64,000 bases of DNA from an uncultured Paracoccaceae bacterium (GCA_947489445.1 CANLDN010000001.1:372001-436000); one strand, 5' to 3'. Counted from the first letter of the stretch, positions 13,770 through 22,700 are shown. Made by a program: numbers and translations. Notes: generated by a model not told the origin, from the letters alone.

Positions 13770-15146
13770 ATGAATATCCGCATTCTGGCCGTTTTGGCCT
13801 GTCTTTTTGCCCCCCTCGCCCATGCCCAGACATCGGTGGATGTGCCGGTTGACAATGCCCGGGTGATTGCCCGGCAGGCGTTGTTGTCGGGGAATGTGGA
13901 GCTTGCCGTGCAGATTGCGCGGGCCTTGCTGGCGCGTGATCCGGATGATCGGGCGGCACTGGTTGTGTTGGCGGCGGCGGCCCCCCGGTTGGATGATCCG
14001 TCAGAGGGGCGCCGTGCGGGCGTGCGGGCCTGGGCTGTGTCGCAGACGGATGCGCAGAAATACGAGGCCGCCCGGTTGACCGCATTGGCCGCAGCGGCCG
14101 AGGAGCGGTTCACCTTGTCGACGTTCTGGTTGCGCCGGGCATTGACGGTGGTGCCCAATGACGCGGAGCGCACGCGGACCATTCGTGATGCCCGCCGGGT
14201 GACGCAGTTGAACCCGTGGTCGACGAATTTGTCGTTTTCGATTGTGCCGTCGAATAATGTGAATGGCGGGTCTGAGGATGAAGAACTGAGTGCGCCTGGC
14301 CAGCCCCCCCTGACCCTTTCTGCTGATGCGCTGGCGCTGCCTGGTGTGCGCGCAACGCTCAATTTCAGCACACGATATCGGTTGCTGGCGACACCAAGAT
14401 CACGCACGACCGTTGGGCTGCAATATCAAAGCTCGCGGGTGAGGTTGAACGATGACACGGTGGAAGATCCCATAAACCCCGGCACGACCGTGACCTTGGA
14501 CGCCGGTGAATTTGCCACTGATTTGACCCAGTTGACGCTTGGCCATGATCGCGCGTTGCAGAATGGCACGATGAATGCCCTGCTGACCGTCGGCACGTTT
14601 GAGTTTGGGGGTGAGCCTTACTATGATTTTGCCCGTATTCTATTGGCCCGCGGTGTGCCGCTGTCGGATAATCTGTCGCTCAATCTATCGGCGCAGCGGC
14701 AAAAACAGGCCTACGAGTCTATTGGTATTCGCGATGTTTATCAGACCACGCTGCGCACTGGTCTTTCGTATCGTTTGGCCAGCGGCGACCGCATCAGTGG
14801 CACGCTTGGTTATGTGGACAGCAAGGGGTTTTCCGTCAACAATACCTATGAGGAGTGGCTGATCCAAGGGTCCTACAGATGGGCAGAGCCTATCGGTCCG
14901 GTTTCTCTGAGCGTGAATGTCGGACTGAAATCGACCGACTACCCAGACTATTCGGTTCTTGGCCCCGTTGACGGTGGGCGCGAGGACGAGAGTTTTCTTT
15001 ACGGCATAAACATCGGTTTTCCCGACGTCGAATATGCCGGTTTCAGCCCCGCCTTGGTCATTAATGGCAGCGTTGCCGAAAGCAATATCAGCCGGTTCAC
15101 CCGTGATACGTTTTCGGTTGGGTTTGTTTTGAATTCAGCATTTTGA
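13770..15146 (+). CDS. Slam-like outer-membrane protein (TPR-type N-terminus, DUF560-type barrel)
   Basis: 458 residues. Signal peptide N-I-R-I-L-A-V-L-A-C-L-F-A-P-L-A-H-A, cleaved before Q-T-S. Residues 25-140 are Ala/Arg-rich helical repeats of TPR type (R-Q-A-L-L-S-G-N-V-E-L-A-V-Q-I-A-R-A-L-L). From about residue 145 the protein is beta-barrel-like, beginning L-N-P-W-S-T-N-L-S-F-S-I-V-P-S-N-N-V-N-G-G-S, the pattern that opens the DUF560 domain of surface lipoprotein assembly modifiers, and it ends in F-S-V-G-F-V-L-N-S-A-F with terminal Phe. Slam proteins move TbpB-like lipoproteins to the cell surface; two such lipoproteins occur about 10 kb to the left. The start is placed at the ATG of the signal peptide; its ribosome site is weak. 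Confidence 0.7.
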   Translation: MNIRILAVLACLFAPLAHAQTSVDVPVDNARVIARQALLSGNVELAVQIARALLARDPDDRAALVVLAAAAPRLDDPSEGRRAGVRAWAVSQTDAQKYEAARLTALAAAAEERFTLSTFWLRRALTVVPNDAERTRTIRDARRVTQLNPWSTNLSFSIVPSNNVNGGSEDEELSAPGQPPLTLSADALALPGVRATLNFSTRYRLLATPRSRTTVGLQYQSSRVRLNDDTVEDPINPGTTVTLDAGEFATDLTQLTLGHDRALQNGTMNALLTVGTFEFGGEPYYDFARILLARGVPLSDNLSLNLSAQRQKQAYESIGIRDVYQTTLRTGLSYRLASGDRISGTLGYVDSKGFSVNNTYEEWLIQGSYRWAEPIGPVSLSVNVGLKSTDYPDYSVLGPVDGGREDESFLYGINIGFPDVEYAGFSPALVINGSVAESNISRFTRDTFSVGFVLNSAF

Positions 15147-15247
15147 CCCTGTCCGACTGATTTGCACCTGATCCCACAGCCTATCGACAATCCGTCTTGT
15201 AAGTGAGAGCGTTGCCCGATTGCGAATTCGCAGAATTAGGGCACGTC

Positions 15248-16027
15248 TTGCTGATATCCATCCATGCACATCTGATCTATTCTGCGGCGGCGCCTTGCGA
15301 TCTGTTGCTACAGATTGAGGCCGCACTGGATGATGCGCAGACTGGCCGTGACACCCGTTTCAGGATCCGGCCAGATGTCAGGTCCCATATGGTCGCCGGT
15401 GAAGAGCATGTCGGTGTGCGGCGGTGGGTCCGGGTGGCCGACACGTTCGATTGTGAATATCGCACGGTTATGCGCGTCGCGCGACCAGCCATCGCGCTGG
15501 AAACGCTTACAACCACCCCATTTCACCTGATCCCAAGCGAGGTCACGAAATTCCTGATGCCGTCGCGTTATTGCCATCCGGAGGCGTTTCTTGACTTTGT
15601 GCCAAGCGCGTTTGGGTCTTGCGCTGGCGGCAGTCTTATTGCGGCGATGTCCGATTGGATCCAAGGCAATTTTACCTATGACAATGGGGCAAGCCACGCA
15701 TCGACCACCGCAACCGAAAGCTTTGCTGCGCGCGCCGGTGTTTGTCGTGACTATGCGCATGTGCTGATTGCAATGGCGCGGGCGGTTGGCATTCCCGCGC
15801 GCTTCGTGAGCGCCTATGCCCCTGACGTCGTTCCGCAGGATTTTCACGCTGTGGTCGAGGTCTACCTTGAGGGGCAATGGCATTTGATCGACCCGACGGG
15901 TATGGCGCGGGCGCCCGAAATCGTCCGAATTGGCGTCGGGCGCGACGCCGCAGATGTGTCGTTCATGACATCATATGGTCAGGTGGCGCTTATCAAACAG
16001 TCAGTGGCAGTGGCCCGCCTGCCCTGA
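15248..16027 (+). CDS. Transglutaminase-like protein of the Anbu operon (first copy)
   Basis: About 259 residues with an N-terminal beta domain and a C-terminal papain-like transglutaminase core: G-V-C-R-D-Y-A-H-V-L (nucleophilic Cys), Q-D-F-H-A-V-V-E-V-Y-L (His) and W-H-L-I-D-P-T-G (Asp). The start is judged from the S-I-H-A-H-L-I-Y-S opening and an AGGG about eight bases before the TTG; the frame remains open 15 codons further upstream from a GTG. Transglutaminase-like proteins of this kind accompany ATP-grasp/alpha-E/Anbu genes. They may act as peptidases or amide-forming enzymes. It is separated by 58 bases from the ATP-grasp gene. Confidence 0.8.
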   Translation: MLISIHAHLIYSAAAPCDLLLQIEAALDDAQTGRDTRFRIRPDVRSHMVAGEEHVGVRRWVRVADTFDCEYRTVMRVARPAIALETLTTTPFHLIPSEVTKFLMPSRYCHPEAFLDFVPSAFGSCAGGSLIAAMSDWIQGNFTYDNGASHASTTATESFAARAGVCRDYAHVLIAMARAVGIPARFVSAYAPDVVPQDFHAVVEVYLEGQWHLIDPTGMARAPEIVRIGVGRDAADVSFMTSYGQVALIKQSVAVARLP

Positions 16028-16085
16028 TTTTTTGATCCTGAAAGTCCCGCATTGCGCATCGTGGCATAAACGCTAGCATGGACGG

Positions 16086-17513
16086 ATGCATTCAGACCGA
16101 CAACACTTTGACGAGATGCTTTTGAATTCGGACGGTGTTCGCGCACCCTACGCAGAGTATCAGAAATGGTTTTCGAACGAAGACCTGACCCGCCTTACCA
16201 AGAAATCCAAGGAAGCCGAGGCATTCTTTCGACGGACCGGCATTACGTTTAACGTATATGGCCAAGCCGCAGCGCAAGAGCGACTGATCCCGTTCGACCT
16301 GATCCCGCGGATCATCGCGAACCGCGAATGGACCAAGCTTTCCAAAGGCATTGAGCAGCGCGTGCGCGCGATCAATGCGTTTCTTCACGATATCTATCAC
16401 CGTCAGGAAATCTTGCGGGCTGGTATTATCCCGGTCGATCTGATCGCCCGCAATGACGCGTTCCTGCCCCAGATGATCGGTGTCGCGCCCCCCGGCAATG
16501 TTTACACCCATATCGTGGGCACAGACATTGTGCGCACTGGCGAGGATGACTTCTTTGTGCTTGAAGACAACGCCCGAACACCATCAGGCGTGTCCTATAT
16601 GTTGGAAAATCGCGAAACGATGTTGCAAATGTTTCCCGAGCTTTTCAGCCAGATCAAAGTGCAGCCGGTGAGCGACTACCCCAAAAACCTGCGCCGGTCA
16701 TTGGCCGCTTGCGCGCCTGTCCACTGCGCCGGAAAGCCGACCGTTGCCGTTCTGACACCCGGCATCCACAACTCTGCCTATTTTGAACATTCGTTTCTGG
16801 CGGATCAGATGGGCGTGGAGTTGGTCGAGGGACATGACCTGCGTGTGGTCGATGGCCATATCGCCATGCGCACGACCGAGGGCTATCAGGTCATTGATGT
16901 GCTTTATCGCCGCGTGGATGATGATTTTCTGGATCCGTTGAATTTCAACCCGGATTCCATGCTGGGTGTGCCTGGCATCATGGATGTCTATCGTGCGGGC
17001 AATATCACTATCGCCAATGCGCCGGGGACCGGGATTGCCGATGACAAGGCGATCTATTCCTATATGCCCGACATCATTGAATTTTATACCGGCGAAAAAG
17101 CGATCCTGAAGAATGTGCAGACCTGGCGCTGCTCAGAACCGGATGCGCTGGCTTATGTGTTGGAAAACCTGGCTGATTTGGTGGTCAAAGAAGTCCATGG
17201 CTCTGGCGGCTATGGGATGCTGGTCGGGCCTGCGGCCAGTAAACGCGAGATTGCCAAGTTCGAGGCCAAGCTGCGCCGAAACCCCGGCAACTATATCGCG
17301 CAGCCGACCCTATCGCTGTCAACAGTGCCGATTTTTGCCAAAAAGGGTCTTGCGCCCCGGCATGTTGACCTGCGCCCCTTTGTGCTTGTCTCACCAAACG
17401 GGATGAACATTACCCCCGGCGGGCTGACCCGTGTGGCGTTGAAGGCGGGATCGCTTGTCGTCAACTCAAGCCAAGGCGGCGGCACCAAAGATACCTGGGT
17501 TCTGGAGGACTAG
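16086..17513 (+). CDS. Circularly permuted ATP-grasp protein (DUF404/DUF407)
   Basis: 475 residues of the circularly permuted ATP-grasp type 2 family. Recognisable blocks are V-R-A-P-Y-A-E-Y near residue 20, F-Y-D-x-x-type start followed by R-T-G-I-T-F-N-V-Y-G, R-I-I-A-N-R-E-W, L-E-D-N-A-R-T-P-S-G-V-S-Y, L-T-P-G-x-x-N-S-A-Y-F-E-H, Y-R-R-V-D-D-D-F-L-D-P and V-V-K-E-V-H-G-S-G-G-Y-G-M-L. The family is thought to make peptide or amide bonds using ATP, perhaps together with the alpha-E protein encoded four bases downstream. The gene lies between the transglutaminase-like and alpha-E genes, the canonical order. Confidence 0.92.
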   Translation: MHSDRQHFDEMLLNSDGVRAPYAEYQKWFSNEDLTRLTKKSKEAEAFFRRTGITFNVYGQAAAQERLIPFDLIPRIIANREWTKLSKGIEQRVRAINAFLHDIYHRQEILRAGIIPVDLIARNDAFLPQMIGVAPPGNVYTHIVGTDIVRTGEDDFFVLEDNARTPSGVSYMLENRETMLQMFPELFSQIKVQPVSDYPKNLRRSLAACAPVHCAGKPTVAVLTPGIHNSAYFEHSFLADQMGVELVEGHDLRVVDGHIAMRTTEGYQVIDVLYRRVDDDFLDPLNFNPDSMLGVPGIMDVYRAGNITIANAPGTGIADDKAIYSYMPDIIEFYTGEKAILKNVQTWRCSEPDALAYVLENLADLVVKEVHGSGGYGMLVGPAASKREIAKFEAKLRRNPGNYIAQPTLSLSTVPIFAKKGLAPRHVDLRPFVLVSPNGMNITPGGLTRVALKAGSLVVNSSQGGGTKDTWVLED

Positions 17514-17517
17514 CGCC

Positions 17518-18459
17518 ATGCTCGGAAAAACCGCAGGCGGCCTGTACTGGATGTTCCGCTTTCTTGAACGCAGCGAAAACACCGCCAGACTGGTCGAGGC
17601 CGGATTTCGTATTGCGTTGACACGGTCAAGCGACCCGGCATCAGAATGGAAATCTGTTGTGACCACGGCCGGAGTTCGATCTGCCTATGATGCGGTTTAC
17701 GACCATTATTCAGCGGCGCATGTTGTCGATTTCCTGCTGCGCAATCCAAATAACCCGTCCAGCGTGATCGCAGCCATTGAAAAGGCCCGCACAAATGCCC
17801 GCTTGGTCCGCACAGCCCTGACGACCGAGGTTTGGGAGGCCGTGAATGAAAGCTGGATGGCGCTGAAAGAGGCGCTGAAACGCCCTGTCAAAGAAACCGA
17901 GCTGCCCACGATATTGGGCGAAATCCGGCGTCATAGCGCGCTGGTCCGCGGGGCGTTGCACGGCACAATGCTGCGGACCGATAACTATGACTTCACGCAG
18001 ATCGGGACCGCATTGGAACGGGCCGATAACACCGCACGGATCATCGATGTGAAATACTACACACTGCTGCCATCGGCCAGTTTTGTGGGGTCAACGCTGG
18101 ACAATGTGCAATGGGAAACCATCCTGCGATCCGTATCCGCGCATCGGTCTTTCCGCTGGCTGAACAATGATGACATGACGTCGGCCAACATTGCCGAATT
18201 CCTGATCCTGGACAGCCGGTTTCCCCGTTCGCTGTCGTTTTGCAGCCGCAATTTAGAAGATAGCCTGAGTTTTCTGGCCAAGGAATACGGACAGCGGATG
18301 CCCTGCCATGATCTGATCGATGCGCAGCGCGACAAGCTGCGCCATCTGACGATCGCAAAGATCTTTGACGACGGGTTGCACCAATTCATCACGGATTTCA
18401 TTCGGGACAATAATGCAATTGGGCAGCAAATCGAACAAGATTACAGGTTTATCGGGTAG
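17518..18459 (+). CDS. Alpha-E domain protein (DUF403)
   Basis: 313-residue all-helical protein opening M-L-G-K-T-A-G-G-L-Y-W-M-F-R-F-L-E-R-S-E-N-T-A-R-L, the hallmark of the alpha-E family (Y-W-x-x-R-x-x-E-R-x-E-N-x-A-R). Further blocks: N-P-x-N-P-S-S-V, A-R-x-N-A-R-L-V-R and L-E-R-A-D-N-T-A-R-I-I-D-V-K-Y. The ATG four bases after the ATP-grasp stop is chosen over a start 21 codons upstream that overlaps that gene. In these operons the alpha-E protein is thought to partner the ATP-grasp enzyme; no catalytic role is proven. Confidence 0.93.
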   Translation: MLGKTAGGLYWMFRFLERSENTARLVEAGFRIALTRSSDPASEWKSVVTTAGVRSAYDAVYDHYSAAHVVDFLLRNPNNPSSVIAAIEKARTNARLVRTALTTEVWEAVNESWMALKEALKRPVKETELPTILGEIRRHSALVRGALHGTMLRTDNYDFTQIGTALERADNTARIIDVKYYTLLPSASFVGSTLDNVQWETILRSVSAHRSFRWLNNDDMTSANIAEFLILDSRFPRSLSFCSRNLEDSLSFLAKEYGQRMPCHDLIDAQRDKLRHLTIAKIFDDGLHQFITDFIRDNNAIGQQIEQDYRFIG

Positions 18460-18471
18460 GCATGTAACACA

Positions 18472-19269
18472 ATGAAACTGCATATCACGCACACAACCAA
18501 ATACACCTATGACGCGCCGGTTTCCTATGGCTTGCAGCAGGTACGTCTGACCCCGACCAATTCGAAACATCAGACGGTTTCGGAATGGAACGTCGCCATT
18601 TCCGGCGGTGCGCAAGAGCTGGCATTCACCGATCAATATGGCAATCATACGCTGCTAGTGCAGGCTAACCCGGGCGCAACAGAGGTGTCGGTGCAGGTCG
18701 CTGGCACGGTCGAAACCCACACATCCAATGGGATATTTGGCAAGGTTTATGGGATTGCTCCGCTGTGGCATTTCACACAAAGCACACCCCGCACGGCGGC
18801 GGGGGCCGGTATTCGCAAGCTGTCCAAAACAATCAAACGCGACGGCGACACGTTGGGCGACCTGCATGCTTTGTCAAAAGAAATACTTGAAGTTGTCCCA
18901 TATGGCCAAGCGGACACCTTTGCTGTCACACCGGCAGAAAAGGCATTGGCCGCAGGCGGTGGTGTTTGTCAGGACCACGCCCAGATCTTTGTTTCCGCGG
19001 CACGCGCGGCGGGTCTTCCTGCGCGTTATGTCAGCGGATATCTGATGATGAATGACCGGGTCGATCAAGATGCCAGCCATGCATGGGCCGAGGTGCATAT
19101 CGATGGGCTCGGCTGGGTGGGTTTTGATGTTTCAAACGGGATATCGCCGGACGAACGCTACGTCAGGATCGCAACAGGCCTCGATTCGCGCGATACGGCA
19201 CCAATCACTGGGGTCCGTTTAGGGTCCGCAAATGAATCCATGATTGTGTCGCTGCAAATACAGCAATAG
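18472..19269 (+). CDS. Transglutaminase-like protein of the Anbu operon (second copy)
   Basis: 265 residues. N-terminal bacterial transglutaminase-like beta domain (L-H-I-T-H-T-T-K-Y-T-Y-D-A-P-V-S-Y-G-L-Q-Q-V-R-L-T-P, shown here residue by residue) and a transglutaminase core with G-G-V-C-Q-D-H-A-Q-I-F (Cys), D-A-S-H-A-W-A-E-V (His) and W-V-G-F-D-V-S-N-G (Asp). It is similar in architecture to the protein encoded at 15248 but not its close copy. It follows the alpha-E gene by 12 bases and precedes anbu, the place occupied by a transglutaminase-like gene in most Anbu operons. A protease role supplying or processing the ATP-grasp product is a reasonable inference. Confidence 0.92.
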   Translation: MKLHITHTTKYTYDAPVSYGLQQVRLTPTNSKHQTVSEWNVAISGGAQELAFTDQYGNHTLLVQANPGATEVSVQVAGTVETHTSNGIFGKVYGIAPLWHFTQSTPRTAAGAGIRKLSKTIKRDGDTLGDLHALSKEILEVVPYGQADTFAVTPAEKALAAGGGVCQDHAQIFVSAARAAGLPARYVSGYLMMNDRVDQDASHAWAEVHIDGLGWVGFDVSNGISPDERYVRIATGLDSRDTAPITGVRLGSANESMIVSLQIQQ

Positions 19270-19314
19270 AACACAGCGAAATGCGACTTTGGTATCCTGC
19301 ACTGGACAAAGATA

Positions 19315-20046
19315 ATGACTTACTGCGTTGGCCTTCGCCTGAACAAAGGTCTGGTCTTCATGTCGGACACACGCACCAATGCGGGTGTCGATAATTTTTC
19401 AATCACCAAGAAGATGTTTACCTGGGACGTACCCGGCGAGCGGGTTGTTACCCTGATGACCGCAGGCAACCTTGCGACAACGCAGGCCTTGATCAGCTTG
19501 CTGGATGAACGGTCCAAGGCCGTGGCAGACCGCAGCCCGACTATTCTGGAACTCCCCACGATGTTTCAGATTGCCCGCCTTGTCGGGGACACGCTGAAGG
19601 AAGTTATCGAAAACAGTGGCCCTGACGGGCAAGAAGCGTCTTCGAAATTCAAGGCCTCCGTCATCTTGGGCGGCCAGATCAAAGGCGGCATGCCAACGCT
19701 GTTTCTGGTCTATCCCGAAGGCAATTTCATTGAGGTCACCGATGACAGCCCGTTTTTTCAAATCGGTGAGGCCAAATACGGTAAACCCATTCTGGTGCGC
19801 GCATACGAAGCTGATATGAGTTTTGAGGACACGATCAAACTTCTGATGGTGTCGTTCGATTCAACCATCAAAGCAAACCTGTCCGTGGGCCTGCCCCTTG
19901 ATCTGCAAATCTACGCCAAGGACAGTTTTGAAGTCGATAACAAACCGCGGATAGAGTCGGATGACGCATATTATCAAGCGGTTTCGACCGGTTGGGGCGA
20001 TGCCCTGCGCAATGCGTTGATGCAACTGCCAAGCTACAAGATTTAA
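19315..20046 (+). CDS. Anbu-type proteasome-like peptidase
   Basis: 243 residues. The N-terminus M-T-Y-C-V-G-L-R-L-N-K-G-L-V-F-M-S-D-T-R-T-N-A-G is that of Anbu (ancestral beta-subunit-like) proteins, where Thr2 becomes the N-terminal nucleophile after Met removal; D18 and the K-K-M-F segment correspond to the proteasome fold. Anbu forms large helical or ring assemblies with weak known peptidase activity. The last gene of the transglutaminase - ATP-grasp - alpha-E - transglutaminase - Anbu series, read 45 bases downstream of the previous stop. The five-gene set implies a pathway that makes and degrades a peptide-like product not yet identified. Confidence 0.93.
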   Translation: MTYCVGLRLNKGLVFMSDTRTNAGVDNFSITKKMFTWDVPGERVVTLMTAGNLATTQALISLLDERSKAVADRSPTILELPTMFQIARLVGDTLKEVIENSGPDGQEASSKFKASVILGGQIKGGMPTLFLVYPEGNFIEVTDDSPFFQIGEAKYGKPILVRAYEADMSFEDTIKLLMVSFDSTIKANLSVGLPLDLQIYAKDSFEVDNKPRIESDDAYYQAVSTGWGDALRNALMQLPSYKI

Positions 20047-20302
20047 TCAACTCGGTGTCTTTGATCAAAAGCCGCAATTACGTACAATCAGCCGTCGTCA
20101 TTACGGTTCTTTGAATATCGCTGCCGTTAATGCGCAGCGCATCATCATCGGTACGCGATTCAACTGTCGCTTGCTTCGCATCAGCGGCACTCAGGAAGAC
20201 AATGTACGCCAGCTAAAACCGAAAAGTTCGACCTGATTACACACGAATTACACATGCATTTGAGTGCGCTAAACTCAAGGCCGCCTAAGTTATTGATTTA
20301 AA

Positions 20303-20377
20303 TGGTGCCCGGGGGCGGAATCGAACCACCGACACGAGGATTTTCAATCCACTGCTCTACCCCTGAGCTACCCGGGC
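20303..20377 (-). tRNA. tRNA-Phe (anticodon GAA)
   Basis: 75 bases including an encoded CCA. Acceptor arms GCCCGGG and CCCGGGC pair perfectly. The D loop has GGGGTAGAGC, the anticodon loop reads TTGAAAA with GAA at positions 34-36, and the T arm has GGTTCGATTCC. One T-T mismatch lies in the anticodon stem. Confidence 0.97.
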
Positions 20378-20463
20378 ATTGGGACGGATATCACCGTCGG
20401 GTAGCGTGCTTTTAGACGTGGTGCCGTGGGGTGTCCAGAGAGAAGTTGCGCTCAATTCAGCTG

Positions 20464-20649
20464 TTAGTGGGGTTTGCCCTCTAGACCCTGCGCGGGTTCA
20501 TTTTCAAGCTGGTCAGCATCGTCTGGATCGGTCGATGGGATTGCATAGCTGCCGCTGAGCCATTTACCCAGATCAACATCAGCGCAGCGCACTGAACAGA
20601 AAGGCCGATGCGCTTTTTCGGTTGGTTTGTTGCAAATCGGGCAGGCCAT
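20464..20649 (-). CDS. yacG: DNA gyrase inhibitor YacG, zinc ribbon
   Basis: 61 residues beginning M-A-C-P-I-C. The four zinc ligands are C3, C6, C18 and C22, in C-P-I-C and F-C-S-V-R-C, followed by the YacG signature D-L-G-K-W-L-S-G-S-Y-A-I-P. YacG binds GyrB and inhibits gyrase in E. coli. The ATG overlaps the stop codon of the RNase E/G gene by one base. A longer frame upstream lacks a ribosome site and enters the RNase gene. The C-terminal tail is acidic and low in complexity. Confidence 0.92.
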   Translation of the reverse strand: MACPICNKPTEKAHRPFCSVRCADVDLGKWLSGSYAIPSTDPDDADQLENEPAQGLEGKPH

Positions 20650-21683
20650 TAGATGTCTCTTAATAGTGTGTCGGGAATGGATGGGCGTTCGCGTTTGCGC
20701 TGCAGCTCGAACAGGCCCATAGGTGTCCATCCGACAAGAGATGTTTCAATAGGATCCAATTTAAAAGCAGCCCGCAGCGATTGTTCGACCTGTTTGCGGT
20801 GCGCCTTTGACATCGAGACGAAATCGATGCTGATTTGGCCGCCCAATCCCCGCAGCCGCAAGGCCCTTGGCAAAGCCCGGCAGGCCGCCAGATTTGCCTT
20901 CAGCGCCGCTGCAGGTGACATGTCATTACCCGTGTTCACGTCGACCGCTACCAGCGCGCGCGTGGGTTCCACATACATTGAGCCCTCACCCAATGGAACG
21001 CGCGCGTCCCGAAGCCCGCCGATCTGATCAAGCACGCCTTGATCTTCGAAACTACCGGGATCGGTCACTATGGTAGCTGCACCGGTCCATTCGCGCCAGG
21101 CCAGCGCGTGCGGACCATCACCTTCGGTGAGCGCCTCTGGCACTGCCCCGTCGGCGTCTTGAAGCACTGCATCTGCAAGCGATTGCATCGCCAGAATATC
21201 CTCGGCAATGTCCGCTTCATCAGCACCTTCGCAGGACGAACGCAGGATCAAGCCGTGATCGCTTTCAAAAACGTCGTGCGCTATTGCCAGCAGAGCGTCA
21301 CGGGTGTCTTCATCAGTGATTTGGCGCGAGATATTCAGGCCCGGTTTGCCGGGTGTGACGATCGCAAATCGGCTTTTGAACAGCACCCTGTCCGTCACAG
21401 GGATCGCTTTTGTGTCCTCAGCGTAGCCGGTGACCTGTACCAGCAGTGGCTGCCCCGGACGTAGCCCTTTGCCTTGCCGCAAGAACGCTGTTTCGCCGTC
21501 CGGCAGCCGGAGCATCATTCCCCCCTGCCCCTTGATCGGCCGGTCGCAAATCCCGCGAAAGACGGCACCCGGACGCGGGCCGTCTGTGTGATCGATCAGC
21601 AAGTCGTCGAGTTTGCCGTCAACCATGTAGGCAGCCGCTTCCATGTCACCGATATGGTCAAGAACGATGGCCCGCCCTTTCAT
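20649..21683 (-). CDS. Short ribonuclease E/G family protein
   Basis: 344 residues, well below the about 490 of E. coli RNase G. Catalytic magnesium residues are visible as D248 ([10 protein letters not shown]) and D287 (I-S-I-D-F-V-S-M), corresponding to D303 and D346 of RNase E. The S1-like region is poorly conserved, and the zinc-link C-P-x-C cysteines that join RNase E protomers are absent, as is any degradosome scaffold. It overlaps maf upstream (ATGA) and yacG downstream. Short paralogues of this kind, in addition to a full RNase E, occur in Rhodobacteraceae in the same maf-RNase-yacG order. RNA cleavage activity is expected but its targets are unknown. Confidence 0.85.
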   Translation of the reverse strand: MKGRAIVLDHIGDMEAAAYMVDGKLDDLLIDHTDGPRPGAVFRGICDRPIKGQGGMMLRLPDGETAFLRQGKGLRPGQPLLVQVTGYAEDTKAIPVTDRVLFKSRFAIVTPGKPGLNISRQITDEDTRDALLAIAHDVFESDHGLILRSSCEGADEADIAEDILAMQSLADAVLQDADGAVPEALTEGDGPHALAWREWTGAATIVTDPGSFEDQGVLDQIGGLRDARVPLGEGSMYVEPTRALVAVDVNTGNDMSPAAALKANLAACRALPRALRLRGLGGQISIDFVSMSKAHRKQVEQSLRAAFKLDPIETSLVGWTPMGLFELQRKRERPSIPDTLLRDI

Positions 21684-22285
21684 TGCACCGCTCCGAGAAC
21701 CGGAAAGCCTGCCGCTGTCAAAAGCCCAACGGTTTCAGGCAGCGGCAACCCCATGACCGCGTGAAACGATCCGTTCAACCATGTGATGAAGGCGCTGGCG
21801 GGACCTTGGATACCGTACCCGCCCGCCTTGCCGTGCCAATCCTGTGTGCCCAGATACCACTTGATGTCGCGGTCCGAGAGCCGTTTCATCGCAACGGTCG
21901 TCTGGACATCCTTTTGCCAGACACGCCCGCCCCGTTTGACGGCCAAGGCGGTGATCACCTTGTGACGCCGTCCAGAAAGTGCATTGAGGAATTGGGCGGC
22001 TTCAGCCGCATCTGCGGGTTTGCCCATGATCCGTCGCCCCAGGGCCACGGTGGTATCCGCACAAAGCACCACCTCGTCGGCGGCGATATCCACCGCCCCC
22101 GCCTTTTCGCCTGCAATCCGATTGACGTAGTCGCGCGGCAATTCGTTTTTGCGCACGTCTTCGTTGATATCGGGGGGGCGGACCGCGAATGGTGTGACAC
22201 CGATCTGCGCCAAAAGTTCGGACCGCCGGGGCGAGCCAGAGCCAAGGATCAGCTTGAGTGTTGGGTCAGGTGTCAGCGTTGTCAT
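21680..22285 (-). CDS. maf: Maf-family nucleoside triphosphate pyrophosphatase
   Basis: 201 residues. The N-terminal [14 protein letters not shown] motif and [16 protein letters not shown], with H-x-V-I-T-A-L, are those of Maf enzymes that hydrolyse non-canonical or canonical NTPs to NMP. It ends G-Y-G-I-Q-G-x-A-S-A-F-I and N-x-S-F-H-x-V-M-G-L-P-L. The ATG at M-T-T-L-T is preferred; ten further codons upstream extend into the hairpin region after infA. Stop overlaps the RNase start (ATGA), so maf-RNase-yacG is one coupled operon. Confidence 0.93.
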   Translation of the reverse strand: MTTLTPDPTLKLILGSGSPRRSELLAQIGVTPFAVRPPDINEDVRKNELPRDYVNRIAGEKAGAVDIAADEVVLCADTTVALGRRIMGKPADAAEAAQFLNALSGRRHKVITALAVKRGGRVWQKDVQTTVAMKRLSDRDIKWYLGTQDWHGKAGGYGIQGPASAFITWLNGSFHAVMGLPLPETVGLLTAAGFPVLGAVQ

Positions 22286-22302
22286 GATGTGATGCGCAAC
22301 TG

Positions 22303-22365
22303 GGTAAGGTCGCATTTTGCCGAAGGCAAAACGCTTACCTACAACAGGCGAAGCTGCGCTTCACC
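22303..22365 (-). terminator. Two hairpins directly downstream of infA
   Basis: Read on the minus strand, the first (22347-22365) begins at the base after the infA stop: GGTGAAGC pairs with GCTTCGCC with one mismatch. The second (22303-22339) has outer arms GGTAAG and CTTACC, inner TTTTGC/GCAAAA and a TTCG-containing loop. There is no long T-run. They may end infA transcripts or stabilise the 3' end, while also forming the leader of maf. Confidence 0.55.
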
Positions 22366-22584
22366 TTATTTGAACCGATAGTTAATCCGACCTTTGGTCA
22401 GATCGTAAGGTGTCATTTCGACTTGCACCTTGTCGCCAGCCAGAACCCGGATGCGGTTTTTACGCATCTTGCCTGCCGTGTGCGCGATGATCTCATGGCC
22501 GTTTTCCAGCTCGACCCGAAACGTCGCGTTAGGCAGAAGTTCTTTCACGACACCGGGGAATTCGAGCAGTTCTTCCTTGGCCAT
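22366..22584 (-). CDS. infA: Translation initiation factor IF-1
   Basis: 72 residues, the standard IF-1 length, with the whole S1-like OB fold: [13 protein letters not shown], then [33 protein letters not shown] and the C-terminal [10 protein letters not shown]-1 blocks the ribosomal A site during initiation. An AGGAGA lies six bases before the ATG. It is upstream of maf-RNase-yacG on the same strand. Confidence 0.98.
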   Translation of the reverse strand: MAKEELLEFPGVVKELLPNATFRVELENGHEIIAHTAGKMRKNRIRVLAGDKVQVEMTPYDLTKGRINYRFK

Positions 22585-22675
22585 GTGATCTCCTGTATTT
22601 CACTTCCGCTGAAGGATGCGGACGGCGTCTAAATGCGCCTCTGATGCAGGTTTTTCAAGTGCAAACTCGTCATGG

Positions 22676-22700
22676 GCGGGTTTGTCGCCTTGAAACCCGC
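22676..22700. repeat. Hairpin between infA and the epimerase gene
   Basis: GCGGGTTT (22676-22683) pairs with AAACCCGC (22693-22700) across nine bases. It lies downstream of the epimerase stop and upstream of infA. No T-run follows, so it is a weak terminator candidate at most. Confidence 0.35.

Noticed and set aside
16139..16150. GCGCACCCTACG identical to the REP tail, inside the ATP-grasp gene
   Set aside because: It encodes the conserved R-A-P-Y segment of the family and no hairpin arm is present, so it is a chance match.
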